A program made the translations under genes and the position numbers. Below the pieces are notes generated by a model that saw nothing but the letters and a program-made list of their open reading frames with translations, had not been told where the DNA came from and ran no database searches. Positions 29,019-39,673 of a stretch of 64,000 nucleotides of DNA are shown here, piece after piece; the first letter of the stretch is position 1, and the number at the start of each line of letters is the position of its first letter. This DNA comes from Ridgeia piscesae (lineage: Eukaryota > Annelida > Polychaeta > Sabellida > Siboglinidae). The stretch lies in the NCBI GenBank assembly GCA_025642075.2, contig JAODUO010000157.1, positions 598,921 to 662,920 of the forward strand, given 5' to 3'.

Positions 29019-29160
29019 TATGTATTTGAATTCATGTTTGAACACTGATGTTATTCTTATGAAAATTCAAATACTGCTGGAAAGTGTAAATGTTCAATAG
29101 TAAACGCAAAAACTGTATTTGAACAGCATTTCAGCTCATTTGTATGCCTATATATTGTGA
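28837..29160. repeat. 324-bp palindrome, 162-bp arms, (TA)n centre
   Basis: TCACAATATATAGGCATACA at 28837-28856 is the exact reverse complement of 29141-29160. Following the pairs inward (sum of coordinates 57997) I found no mismatch, down to the (TA)n centre at about 28999. There is no unique spacer. It may be a hairpin element or a recent inverted duplication. Confidence 0.93.
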
Positions 29161-29275
29161 AACTGTAATTATATTTTTAGACATTCTTTGAAACCGACTT
29201 CCTTGATCTGATTAATCATTAATGTGATATTAATAGCAGAGTGGCCCATGAAACATTCCTCAGTCACTTTTACAC

Positions 29276-29480
29276 TTTCTCTCTGTCTCTCTGTCTCTCT
29301 CTGTCTCTCTCTGTCTCTCTCTGTCTCTCTCTGTCTCTCTCTGTCTCTCTCTGTCTCTCTCTCTCTATATATATATATATACATACATGCACACATATAT
29401 ATATATATATATGCATATATATATATAAATATATATATATAAATATATATATATATGTGTATATATATATATATATGTTA
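29276..29480 (+). repeat. (CTGTCTCTCT)n followed by (TA)n
   Basis: About eight 10-bp CTGTCTCTCT units pass directly into CTCTATATATA and then TA/TACA repeats. Confidence 0.95.
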
Positions 29481-30502
29481 CAGTCGCTATCTTAAAATCT
29501 TGTATGTGAATATACTGCACAAATAAGCGCTTCTGAAAATTCTTCATGCCATCACTTCTAGCAAACCTTTGTGGGTGTCTTGTCAAATGACAGCACCCTA
29601 GTTTCAGCAAAATCTGGGCCAGAAATATTTTGAATGAGCCAGTAACTTTTCAAATCTGCTGCTCCCATCAACACAAACACTTAATTCCGGGATATGTGGG
29701 CATAATCAGACTGTTACTGAACATGTACAATTTCTCTAAGGATGACAATCAGCACAGCTTACTTACTTTTTATTTTGCAACATCACTTATTTTAAAACTA
29801 GTTGTGTTAAATGTTAATTTGCTTGGTATTTTGAAACAATCTTGCAGGTCTGGTTCCACGAGGAAGAAGAAAATATGATTGAACTATCTACTGTTATAAT
29901 CCTCTGAGACATGACAGCCAGTTGCATTGTGGGTATGTGCAGCCAAGTTTGAGTTCTGGTGTTGTGTATGCATCAGTAGCCAGTAGCTGGAGCCTGGAGT
30001 CTGGAGCACACGCGCAGGACTCACATGCTTCAGTACGCAACTTTCCATCAATGTCGTACGTTTACTTTGTGGCTGCGAGTCATTTGCAGCGACTACTGCG
30101 GAGTCATTTGTCACATGATTGTGCATTAAAATAAAACGACTACGCGGTTGCATTGAGAGACCATGAATACCCACGTCCACATCAAAAACCATTTTGCCGA
30201 AGCATGGCTATCAATATTCATCTAAGTAGATGTAAAAAACGTGGCTTCTACTGAGACGCGGGTCGTTGGTAAGTAAGACAGTTAGAGAATGGCCCACGTG
30301 TGATTATGTCGTGTACGGTGACTAGCATTTGACATTTTACAAGGTGCTGGGATATTCTTGCAGTAGACGATGCTCAAAGTGACATGTCACAATTATGGCA
30401 GAGAAACAAAGTAACAGTCACACTCTGCCACCGCCCCCCCCCCCGGCTGTCTGTAGGCATCAGTACAAATCAATGGCTAAGCTAAATAGGATGTCGTAAT
30501 CT
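29481..30502. other. no recognisable gene
   Basis: Unique-looking DNA, with a C-run at 30434-30444 and no assignable content. Confidence 0.55.
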
Positions 30503-30636
30503 TCATTCCGGTGATGTTCTGTGTTATAAAGTATCATTTAATAAATGTAAATTTTTTATCTTCAAATTTTTGGACAGGTTGTATTACAGCAGATTAATAT
30601 TTTATTTTATGCCTAGTCTTATCACCAGAACTCATT
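30503..30636 (+). repeat. 134-bp direct repeat, copy A
   Basis: Matches 31586-31719 with only a few changes. Shared landmarks are GATGTTCTGTGTTATAAAG, CATTTAATAAATG and ATGCCTAGTCTT. The two copies bracket 950 bp that include two TA blocks, a dispersed repeat and the 31.1-kb palindrome. Confidence 0.9.
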
Positions 30637-30660
30637 CACAGGCTTCCAGGTCTGCTAAAA

Positions 30661-30661
<1 letters not shown>

Positions 30662-30727
<66 letters not shown>

Positions 30728-30738
30728 CATACATATTT
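30662..30738. repeat. (TA)n tract
   Basis: TA repeat with GATA and TACATA interruptions. Confidence 0.93.
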
Positions 30739-30747
30739 ATGTAGAGA

Positions 30748-30830
30748 CCCGTCCACCCGTCATTTGGACGGGTAAAACGAATATGGACGGGTAGAAATAT
30801 GGTGGACAGGTAAAAAAAATGAAGGAGCAA
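30748..30830 (+). repeat. dispersed repeat (GTCCACCCGT...GGACGGGT), copy 2
   Basis: Partner of 10062-10145. GTCCACCCGTCATTTGGACG is itself a short hairpin. Confidence 0.6.
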
Positions 30831-31051
30831 AAAAAAAAGGTCTTCCAAAACCATACATATTATTAGTTATGCCTTGAAAGTGAGTGAAAATGGTGCCACA
30901 TGTGTGTTTGTAGTCCATTGCAGGTCATCAGACACATTTAAAAGTTTGTAAACTGGCTTAACAGTTAACATCCATGTGACCACCAAAACGTGTGCCTGGC
31001 AATAATTTTTCCTGCATAAAGCCCTGTATATATATATATATATATATATGT

Positions 31052-31186
31052 AATACAATTATAGCCCTGCCCTGTGTGCTCTAATGTTACCAGTAATTGC
31101 AATTAACTTTACAGCTTGGAAAATAACTTGATATATATACACCTTGGAAAATAACTTGATATATATATATACACCCCCAGGTATAT

Positions 31187-31242
<56 letters not shown>

Positions 31243-31336
31243 GGGGATGTTATATATCGAGTTATTTTCCAAGCTGTAAAGTTAATTGCAATTACTGGTA
31301 ACATTAGAGCACACAGGGCAGGGCTATAATTGTATT
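31052..31336. repeat. near-perfect palindrome with (TA)n loop
   Basis: AATACAATTATAGCCCTGCC at 31052 is the reverse complement of the sequence ending at 31336. The arms agree over about 100 bp except that the left arm carries an extra copy of CTTGGAAAATAACTTGATAT at about 31132-31160. The centre is a pure TA run at 31190-31238. Confidence 0.92.
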
Positions 31337-31585
31337 GGACACTCTTAATTTGGTGACATGTGGTTTTCACACCACATCAAACAGACTGGACTAGCAGCAT
31401 GGGTCTGTCATTTTTTCAATGGTTGTGTGAGACAAGATGACATGTGGGCTGTCTGTGACACATGGGCTGTCTGTGACATGTGGGCTGTCTGTAGCTGACA
31501 TTATCAAATAGATGAGTATAAAACTTAAAGTATAGTAATTTGGGGAATTTATGCTGGAAGGAAGAATCAAGGGGAGAAAGGTGTT

Positions 31586-31719
31586 TATTCCAGTGATGTT
31601 CTGTGTTATAAAGTATCATTTAATAAATGTAAATTTTTTATCTTCACATTTTTGGACAGGTTTTATTACAGCAGATTAATATTTTATTTTATGCCTAGTC
31701 TTGTCACGCAGAACTCATT
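31586..31719 (+). repeat. 134-bp direct repeat, copy B
   Basis: Second copy of 30503-30636. Similarity ends at ACTCATT in both. Confidence 0.9.
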
Positions 31720-32999
31720 TCTTCCAGTGTTACTGCTACGAAGGCAATAACAAACTGACCACAGAACTTGGAGAACAGTCAGTTGGGATTAGTCTTAACT
31801 TCTTTGTCAGCTGCGATAATCACTAAAATGCAACACAGAAGAACATAATTTCAAAACAAATGTGCAGATTGTTATTTATTAACTCTGTTAAAATATGTAA
31901 TTCCAGAACCAACTGCGGAATATGTGTTGTGCTAAATTATTAAATGTGAAATATTCCTAAATGTTGTGAATGGGGTGAATAACTTAGTTAAGTCACCTGA
32001 TTTCTCACATAATAATAACGAGCCTCCCAAGTTCTACAACCCCTGGGTCAGGTGAATCCTGAATTTCTTTTGAAATCCTTGAATAAATCAAATCCCACAT
32101 GTCACGTGCAACATTTCAACCTGAAACAAACAAAACTGACAGAGATTTGGGGTTACAAAAATACAAAACAAACAAACAGGGAAACACTGCTTCCTAATTA
32201 GCAAAATATATGTGATAACACTTTTGAAGTTAAAGTACATTTGCAACAGAAATATTTAAATATGTAGCTGTTACCATGATAATGAGGTAAAAATTCCTTT
32301 ATTTTAGCCGTCATGCAAACATCACACCAGAAAAAATTCACTATGCTGTAAAGTTGTCAGAAGTTGGATCCGACATGGTGGCACAAGGGTTAAAGGGTAC
32401 AATCAGTGTAACCGTTTGTTGTGTTGTTTCTGCATAAATCAAATATACACAAAATGGCCTGGCATCATTTGACTAGTAGAATGTGTCAACAACACCAACA
32501 CCCGTGACAGGGGTGACTCTGCACTGGGGAGGCACGCCCTCTATGCAGATTACTTTGAACTAAATAACAATGTTTAAAGACAAAATGAAAAACCATGTCA
32601 GTCTGGATTCTACAAAAGAGCCACTTTTTACAGATTACATAAAATCTATGTGTCATCTCAATAGCAATGCCATTGGTAGCATTTATGTAACATTTTACCC
32701 ACCCTGGTTTTGTTGTCAAAAATATTATAGTTGTCTAGGATTACAGTGAATAAATACTATAAGTGGCCTAAAATTAAACATCAATTCCAAAATGTTAGGA
32801 TTACAGTGAATGAATGCATCCATGTATTACTGCACATGCAATAAGAGAGAGCAGAACAAACAGCACATGTTGAGTGATTCAAACTAGACCACTATTTGTG
32901 CTCCAAATGTGCACTAAAGCAAGAAGGGTAGAGTTAGTAATGCATTGAATTTTGCTATATACGTCTATGTCTATGTAATTAATCAGCAGTCAGAGTCCA
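31720..32999. other. no recognisable gene
   Basis: AT-rich DNA. It holds the 32131 phrase shared with 21.74 kb and a 19-bp word (AGGATTACAGTGAATGAAT-like) repeated at 32738 and 32798. Confidence 0.55.
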
Positions 33000-33930
33000 G
33001 TCAGTCTGGACTGTGATGCTGATGAGTGTGTGTAATATAATATATACAATTGTGCTGTGCTGGGTGTGAAGGTGCTAGACAAAGTATCAATGAGGTGCGA
33101 GTAAAAACACAGACAACAGCTTAGAAGTGTGAAACTGCCCCTACCCTAAATGCTGGGATGGTTGGAGCTACCAAAACATTCCCAGGAATGACGTTCCACC
33201 AGAAGACAGTTCGTGGGTTGAAAGAATTACTGTAGACCTGAATGCGAGCTGGGATAATCTGATATTTACTTCGATGATAATACCTTGTACTGGTAGGAAG
33301 CATTGGGGGAAGGTAGTGGTTAGTTGGTCACCATTAATGGCAATCAGTTGGTTTTGGATCCTATACATCAAGAGAAGGCAAGACAGTTGTCTTCTTGTCG
33401 CAAGGGAGATGGTTAATCATTGTGGACACGCCTTCTCTTTGATTGTAATTGTTTAGAATTAATCTGACTGCTTGGCGCTGGATGTTCTCTATCTTATTTA
33501 CCTCCTTGTGATGTGTGGGTTCCAGACAGTACTGCAATATTCTAAGTAGGGACTTACAAGTGAAAAGTAGACATGTTGTCTTAGTTTCTGTAGAGTTCCT
33601 ATAAGGTTTCGCTTAATACGGCCTGCACTCTGTTGGCCCGGGAGGTGGTGTTATTTGTGTGGTTCTGCCATGACATTGTATTAGATATGGTGACACCTAG
33701 GTGTGGATACTGTGTGACCAAGGACAGTGTACATCCTCCTAGATGATAGTCAGCATTGGAAGGAAATTTGCTTGGTGTGGCATTTTTCAGTGTTAGATTT
33801 CATCTGCCATATGTCAGACCATTTCTGGAGTTTGTTCAGATCTTCTTGGAGAGCTAGTGAATCAGCTGGCTTGGAACTGGTTGTGTGGAGGAGACAAGTG
33901 CTCCCAGTCTCCAACCAGGAAGTGAATGCA
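33000..33930 (-). mobile_element. LINE relic, reverse transcriptase C-terminal part and 3' region
   Basis: On the minus strand, 33930-33450 reads in shifting frames DLNKLQKWSDIWQMKSN, TEKCHTK, then LVSPYLEYCSTVWNPH. These are the post-catalytic RT and thumb segments of CR1/Jockey-like non-LTR retrotransposons. 33118-33303 reads YQIIPARIQVYSNSFNPRT and ends VGAVSHF, a typical C-terminus ('...SF.PRT...WN.IP..V..AP....FR'). Several stops and frameshifts make it non-functional. The 5' part, with the endonuclease and the YADD box, is missing. Confidence 0.8.
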
Positions 33931-33990
33931 GAACATTAAACATAATTTGTTCACGTAAGCACCGTATGCCTACATCTATGAGGCAACGTG
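33893..33990 (+). repeat. about 98-bp direct repeat, copy A
   Basis: CCAACCAGGAAGTGAATGCA, AATTTGTTCACGTAAGCA and GCCTACATCTATGAGGCAAC match 34215-34312 with scattered substitutions and a CATCAT expansion in copy B. Confidence 0.8.
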
Positions 33991-34214
33991 CTGCTTCATC
34001 AACCAAGGCATTGACAACGTGAACGTCAAACTCATCAGACTAAAGTTTAAACTGTATAATGTAAACATATTATCAAATATAATTATTTAAGTATATAGCG
34101 CATTACTTAGGCTAAGTCCTTAACTAAATAATAATAGTAGGCCTAGGGCAGGCTTATTAGCAATGTCCAATGGCAATGCTATAACGAAAATTCGAGACGG
34201 GCCTACACAAATGT

Positions 34215-34597
34215 GAGAAGTGCTCCAACCAGGAAGCGGATGCAGAACATTTAAATTTATTTGTTCATGCAAGCATCATCATCATCATGCCTACATCTAC
34301 GAGGCAACGTAGCAAATACACCCAGCCAGCGCACACTCACTGTGCCACAGAACATCTAGCCGCTGGACGTAGAGGGCACCCTTACAACTCATGGTTCAAC
34401 GCTCCCGGATACAAGCCACCCGGATATAAGCATTCTTTCTACATAAGCATAATAGATCCCTGGAACAAACTCACAGTCCAAACAATAAATGCTCCCTCCA
34501 CAGAGGCTTTCAAGCAGTGCCTTGAGCGTGACAACACTGCATATGGCTGTGACAGACCTTAGGGCGTATCGTGACTGTTGTTTTAACATGCACTTGC

Positions 34598-34600
<3 letters not shown>
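34215..34600 (+). mobile_element. LINE relic, extreme C-terminus, plus strand
   Basis: The 34287-34560 frame ends YKHSFYISIIDPWNKLTVQ, then INAPSTEAFKQCL, which is the recognisable 'YK.SFF.R.I..WN.LP....AP.LEAFK..L' end of non-LTR retrotransposon polymerases. It is in opposite orientation to the relic at 33.0-33.9 kb and is followed within 50 bp by a TA tract. Confidence 0.65.

Positions 34601-34601
<1 letters not shown>

Positions 34602-34642
<41 letters not shown>
34602..34642. repeat. (TA)n microsatellite at the LINE 3' side
   Basis: About 20 TA units following TTGCACTTTATA. Confidence 0.95.
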
Positions 34643-34646
<4 letters not shown>

Positions 34647-36126
34647 TCTATAAACATCACCATTATTATTAATTTTAATCAGCACTTGAACATGCGCACA
34701 CTTTCCACGAAGTCGTCATTATTGACGGTAGTGGATTACTGGAAGAAGAACAACACGACGTCTTGCTTCATCACAACGACAACGTCAAACCCGTCGGGCT
34801 AAACTGTCCAGTACGAAAAATACATGCGTATGCCTAGCGAAATGGCGGGCGATAATGAAGACAATACTCTTTTATTGATTGCAATCACGGCAACGTGGCT
34901 TACCTCACGTCATTTGTCACATTTAGAGCATCGGAACGGTAGCACCAGTCAGCATGTCACTGCACTGTATGGGAAACTGAGGACGATATCAAACCGCGAC
35001 CGATCTTTTCGCGACAGAAGTGTCCCAGTCGGCCGCGCATTCAACCTTGACCTTGTTTACATCTCGCCGCCGCCGCCGCCGCCCCGCCCACCGCACGCGC
35101 GAAGCCAGTGCCGTGGTCTCTCAGACAATCAAGTCCAGAGTAGACGCTGTTAAACAAAGTTAAATTGTATATATACCACTGATTGTGAGGAGAAATACGG
35201 TGGCAATGAGCGTATAATGATCAGCTTTTTACTAGTATCCCAACATTGTTGAATAGTTACTTTTTATCACAACGTCATCGTGCCTTCTAGAAAAACTGCT
35301 GTGGCGCCATCTGGCGAATCATCATAAAGTTTTATTGCATATTTTCCTCATTTGCGTGAATGTTTTTTAGTCAGCATCACTAATATTCTGCCTACTCTCA
35401 CTGCCAGAAAATATCGGTTGAGCCTTTAAAAAGTCCAAACCAAGTGTTGAATATCCTGCCGGATGTCACAATTGGCACTCTGTCTACATTGATATCAGTT
35501 ATCATAGCCACAGGAATATTTGTGGTCGCAAGGTTAATTGTAGCTTCACTTTGTGCCATAACCCGTAGGAATCTTCGTGGCGCCAGTGTTCATGGCGGCG
35601 ACTTTGACCAGTTATGTCCACCTTTCCGTGTTCTTCACATCCTCTGACAGTTGGCGAACTCCACCACTGTCCAGTCTTTGATATCACCGCCTCTTCTTCT
35701 GTAGATTGGCTGACGGGTCCGTATTTCATCATTCACAAGCACATAGAAAGATCCGTGGACTTCACAATGGAGTCCATTTTCGAACTGACATTATATTGAC
35801 GTTAGTCGTTGCATGTGGTGTTCAATCTTGTATTTAACAAGATTTAATAACATATTAGTATAGTATTAGGTTTGCAACCGTCATCTACGATAACTCATCC
35901 CAAGTACATGAAACCTAGCTGTTACTGTTTCAATTGTCCATTTACTTTAAACTCTATTTTGATGCCTATGTATACGTTGTTGGTCACCAATTTTGTATTT
36001 TTGGAATTGATTTCCGTAAGCTGTAGTTCTAGGTTTTGTCGAGGAACTAGCTGAACCAAATTGATTAGAATATGTACTTCTGGCGTGAACCATTGACTTG
36101 TCATCAGTTATGTTTTTTTTAATGCA
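34643..36126. other. no gene recognised; gene-like patches
   Basis: 34700-34840 (+) reads FHEVVIIDGSGLLEEEQHDV in an open frame. 34848-35153 (+) has a frame starting MAGDNEDNTLLLIAITATW and ending in a (CCG)n-encoded proline run. 35500-35760 (-) has open, coding-like frames. I recognise none of them; they could be decayed transposon proteins. A CTCF-like site lies at 35304-35317. Confidence 0.35.
35304..35317 (-). promoter_or_regulatory. CTCF-like motif (12 of 14)
   Basis: The minus strand reads TCGCCAGATGGCGC. It matches the conserved AGRKGGCRS half exactly. Confidence 0.3.
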
Positions 36127-36680
36127 TTGGTCATGATCCTTTCCAGAAATACTGTCGAAGTGGATAACGTCTTTGTTGAATTACTTCACAGCGAGTTGGA
36201 AAACAAAGATATTTCCGATACAAATTACGATTATTGCGAACAAATTGGGCGCTATCACGACATGAAAACGTTTCGTGATTTTATGATTTGGTATAACAAT
36301 AGAGACGTCGTTCCATTTTTTGAAGCCATTGAAAAACAATTACTGTTTTACAAATTGCGCCACATAGATATGTTTAAAGACGTACGGGATTAGTGTACCG
36401 GGACTGACCATTACATTTTTATTCGACACTTTACGCGCGACATATATTTTACTCTCATTTACACGGTCTAATTAGAAATGGAATGACCGGAAGCCCTTCT
36501 TTAATATTTCGTCGATCGTCATCACGAAGTCAACGTAACCCGCATTAGACAATCCTTACCCTTCCGTTCAATAGTCGGTTATGACGCAAATGTCTATATC
36601 TTTGGTCTATCTCTCAACTCATGCCCACCGGCGGCTATATCCACCGCACCAAAAGTTGATTGACACGGGAGTATAGCTGG
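36127..36680 (+). pseudogene. family-B DNA polymerase fragment, broken (transposon- or virus-derived)
   Basis: An 88-codon frame (36127-36393) resembles the exonuclease-to-polymerase segment of 'organellar and viral' type-B DNA polymerases found in self-synthesising transposons and related viral elements. It has MKTFRDFMIWYNNRDVVPFF with YNNRD in the position of the Exo III box, then a KQLLFY..RHIDMFKD segment. A four-base insertion right after MFKD shifts the frame and leads to a stop at 36391. Downstream DNA up to about 36640 still shows decayed family similarity in other frames, including a GYDAN box near 36580 at the polymerase active-site region. No upstream or downstream domains remain; a LINE relic begins at 36718. 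What I see is a fragment. The exact element (Polinton-like or other) cannot be decided from this piece. Confidence 0.6.
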
Positions 36681-36717
36681 ATCTATCATTAGACTGCTTA
36701 TATATTGGAATTCGAAT

Positions 36718-36798
36718 CAGACTACGTGTATAAGATGGTCAGGCAAATTGTTGGTGTTACAAATGGTGACAGGGAAGGTGGTATACTCTCACCATACC

Positions 36799-36868
<70 letters not shown>

Positions 36869-37658
36869 ATGATTTAACCATACTTTAAACAAATGTAACA
36901 CAGGGTGTGTAAAAGGTACTACAACAATCAATCATCTTAAGTATGCTGATGACTTGGTAATTCTGTCCCCATCTGTACCAGGACTGTCTGAACTGATGCA
37001 GGTATGTGGACTCTATGGGTTAAATCATAATATTAAATACAATTCAAAGAAAAGTGCTGTTTTAATATGCAAAAGTAAATATATGAATAATTTAGATGTT
37101 CCATCATTTAAGATTAATGGTGAAACAATCCAGGGAGTTGATAATGTGAAATATTTAGGTCACTTTATTTCTAATACATTACGTATTGACAACTATATGC
37201 TAGGGTCAATACGCTATTGGGACGTTTTACATTTGTTCCACTGAAGTGAAACTGACTTTGCTTAAAACTTTCTGCTCTCCTATGTATACCGCTCAGCTGT
37301 GGTGGAATTACACAGTAGCAAGTATACATAAACTTCATGTTGCTTACAATAATGTGTTTCGCTTATTGCTAAATCAGCCTAAATATTGCAGTGCCTCCAC
37401 CATATTTGTACAATACCATGTACCAGATAGTAAAGTTGTAATTAGAAACCTTGTATATAAATTCATGCGGAAACTTGATGCCTCGTATAATAAGTTGGTA
37501 ATTGCAATTACCAACAGTGATATAAAAAAGCAACCCAGGATAAGACGACATTGGATTAAAATGTTGTATATACATAATAGTTTTTGATAGTGCAATGTTA
37601 TAATGTTTATGTGGACATCTGTATGACAGTCTGAAATAAAGATATTGAATTGAATTGA
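36718..37658 (+). mobile_element. 5'-truncated LINE, RT palm to 3' tail, interrupted by (TA)n
   Basis: The frame opens in the palm with GGILSPYLFN at about 36776-36804, is stretched by a TA run, and resumes at YMDDLT. The YADD box follows at about 36942 (KYADDLVILSPSVPGL). 36954-37244 continues through KYNSKKSAVLICKS and NVKYLGHFIS. 37246-37587 gives the thumb and C-terminus (LLKTFCSPMYTAQLWWNY, AYNNVFRLLL). A stop at 37242 and a shift separate these parts. The 3' end has AATAAA at 37635 and an ATTGAATTGAATTGAA tail at 37644-37658, as in L2/CR1-group elements. There is no endonuclease, so the element is a dead insertion. Confidence 0.88.
36805..36866 (+). repeat. (AT)n expansion inside an RT frame
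   Basis: The codons for N-I-Y-M (AAT ATA TAT ATG) just before the MDDL segment are the seed. About 30 extra AT units now separate the F-N and Y-M-D-D residues. Confidence 0.9.
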
Positions 37659-37783
37659 AAATGAATATCACCTCCGCACAAACCAGAAGCAATCGGTTTC
37701 TATTTAAATGTTCAAAATCACCATTGGGCGACAAACCGCAACGCGTTCACTATAAACAACACTGGCTGTTCGCAACCTCACCT

Positions 37784-37787
<4 letters not shown>

Positions 37788-37858
<71 letters not shown>
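37788..37858 (+). repeat. (TA)n followed by (GA)n
   Basis: About 24 TA units passing directly into about 11 GA units, ending GAATTC. Confidence 0.97.
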
Positions 37859-37859
<1 letters not shown>

Positions 37860-38760
37860 ATTCCGTCCTATAAATAGAAATATTAGGTTGTTTACGTCAT
37901 CGTTGCTGATATTATAGCACGACTCTATAGCTACGTTGTATATACGTTCGCTATCAAAATATCTGAAACACCTTTTTAAATTTAACGTTTATAGACGTAC
38001 TGTGCTCACAGTGTCCAGTGTATATGGCCAACGATCCAGCGAAATTCATAATCATTGAGACATAAACTGAAAAACGAAACGAGAGTCCGTACGAATATGG
38101 GAAATAATATTGTTATCACGCACATCTTAATTAAAAATGGATTAACTTATGTGATCATTTTTACTCATTCGAACGTGTTGTGTTGTTTAGTCGGATCTCG
38201 GCCCGGGCATGACGTATGCCGTTGCCACTACGTCAGAGCGCGTCAGAACAGATAAAAGCGATCATTGCGCATGCGCGCGCATGCGCGATATGCGTTTAGA
38301 CGAATCCTGGACTGGTCGAACCTGGGACCACCACACGGGCATTGTAACTTTTCTTTGATTTCCCGCTAGGTTTTTGAACTATGATATGGTGTATAAAATT
38401 CGTGAAATTCTCATATATCTAGCCCAAGACCCCTTCATTACTGCTCCAATCAGTATACTTGTTGTCATACGCAACTGGTCACTCTCTGACAATGTCAAGA
38501 TTACGCAGCTCTGATGCCATGCTGCTCAGAAATATCTTACTATTCTCTTATATGCCAAACCTATTTCTAAATAATAACACACCCACCATGTTCATTCACA
38601 TATGACCGCTGTATAACAATGACTGCATTAGCATATTAAATATAATTCGTTTTGTGTTGCATTTGTTATCAATGATATATTGATAAATTTTTTAATCCAA
38701 AGTAACCACGGATATATCAAATTGCATATGTTTGTTCCGTCGGGGCAGTATTATGGCGCG
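37859..38760. other. no recognisable gene
   Basis: A CpG-containing patch with GCGCATGCGC words lies at 38266-38290; otherwise AT-rich DNA. Confidence 0.55.
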
Positions 38761-38761
38761 C

Positions 38762-38990
38762 CATCACCTTGTCCCGTCTGGGCCGTACCCTCGCCATCGA
38801 TCACCTCGTTCCACGCCTTGGCCGTATCCTCATCATCACCTTGTTCCGCCATGGCCGTATCCTCGCCATCACCTTGTTCCGCTTGGGCGGTATCCTCCTC
38901 ATCATCTTGTTCAGCTTTGGCCTATCATCGCCATCACCTTGTTCCGCCTTGGCCGTATCCCCGTCATCCCCTCGTTCCGTCAGGGCCGTA
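38762..38990 (-). repeat. 33-bp in-gene repeat, about 7 units
   Basis: Plus-strand unit core CCTTGTTCCGCCATGGCCG followed by TATCCTCGCCATCA. On the minus strand one frame encodes an acidic 11-residue unit of the type GDxEDTAKAEQ. The array begins inside the relic at 38801-39055 and runs past its stop codon. Confidence 0.85.
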
Positions 38991-39055
38991 GCCGCGACGA
39001 GCACCGCCGCCAAGAGGCCGATCAAACAGAGCGCTAGGCCCAGTCGGATGTGACC
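38801..39055 (-). pseudogene. relative of the 41.78-kb secreted precursor, start lost and frameshifted
   Basis: On the minus strand the segment HIRLGLALCLIGLLAAVLVA is a hydrophobic signal sequence clearly related to HLRLGLALCMIGLLAAELAV encoded at 41789. The ATG is replaced (the frame runs up from a TAG near 39076 with no ATG). After the signal come about two acidic 11-residue units. Then a one-base deletion at about 38921-38925 moves translation into a frame that is strongly basic (VMARIRPWRNK-type units) and ends at 38801. Between the two loci I count about 6 silent and 5 replacement changes over the signal region. The deletion could be real or an assembly error. The KNTS and KRxKR part seen at 41.9 kb is absent here; a piece of it lies separately at 39674-39742. 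Confidence 0.6.
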
Positions 39056-39129
39056 TTCAGAAAGCTTTCCATGCAGTGGATTACTCTATCTTATTGATAA
39101 CATTGGAAGCTATAAGTGCTGATACGCGG

Positions 39130-39366
39130 CCATTGTCGTGAGTAGTATATGATGTGCTTATCATTATATGGTTGGCGCGACGCGGTCGAATTCCACTGGT
39201 GGAAGGGCAAGGTCAAATGTAAAGGTCAAATAACATGGTCAAATATCAAGGTCAAATGTCCCAGGACAAGTCAAAGGTCATCTAGCGCCCCTTAGCAGAT
39301 AGCAGAACTACATACTAGGTCAAAGAACAAGGGGAGCCATCTGACGGATATGTCGTGAACTAGTAC
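39130..39366 (+). repeat. left arm of a 1.9-kb inverted-repeat structure
   Basis: Pairs with 40846-41062 in reverse complement. Landmarks are TATGATGTGCTT, TCATTATATGGTTGGCGCG, CAAGGTCAAA words and CATCTGACGGATATGTCGTG. Identity is high at both ends and lower in the middle. Confidence 0.85.
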
Positions 39367-39673
39367 GGTCCAAACTCGTGTGTCTTATTAAAAAAATTAG
39401 TTAAAGGTGTTAGAAGTCATGTAGTGTCCCCTGGTGGATATGTGGTGAACCACAATCTAGGTCAAAGAACAAAACATCGTGAACTATTACCCCAAAAATA
39501 CGTGTGTCTTATTTTTAAACTAGGTAAACGGTACTTTCTAAAAGTATTATTGTGTTTTACTAGAATAAATGTGTAAACCTGAAGTATCCTGAATTGCTTA
39601 AACGTAATGTCTACTACTCCATAGGTAATTGATGTAGTATATCTGTTGAAAAATAAATGACAGAGGTACTCAC

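Noticed and set aside
34824..35153. 109-codon frame with a proline run as a real gene
   Set aside because: The proline run is a (CCG)n tract and the rest resembles nothing I can name; kept only as a note in the regional entry.
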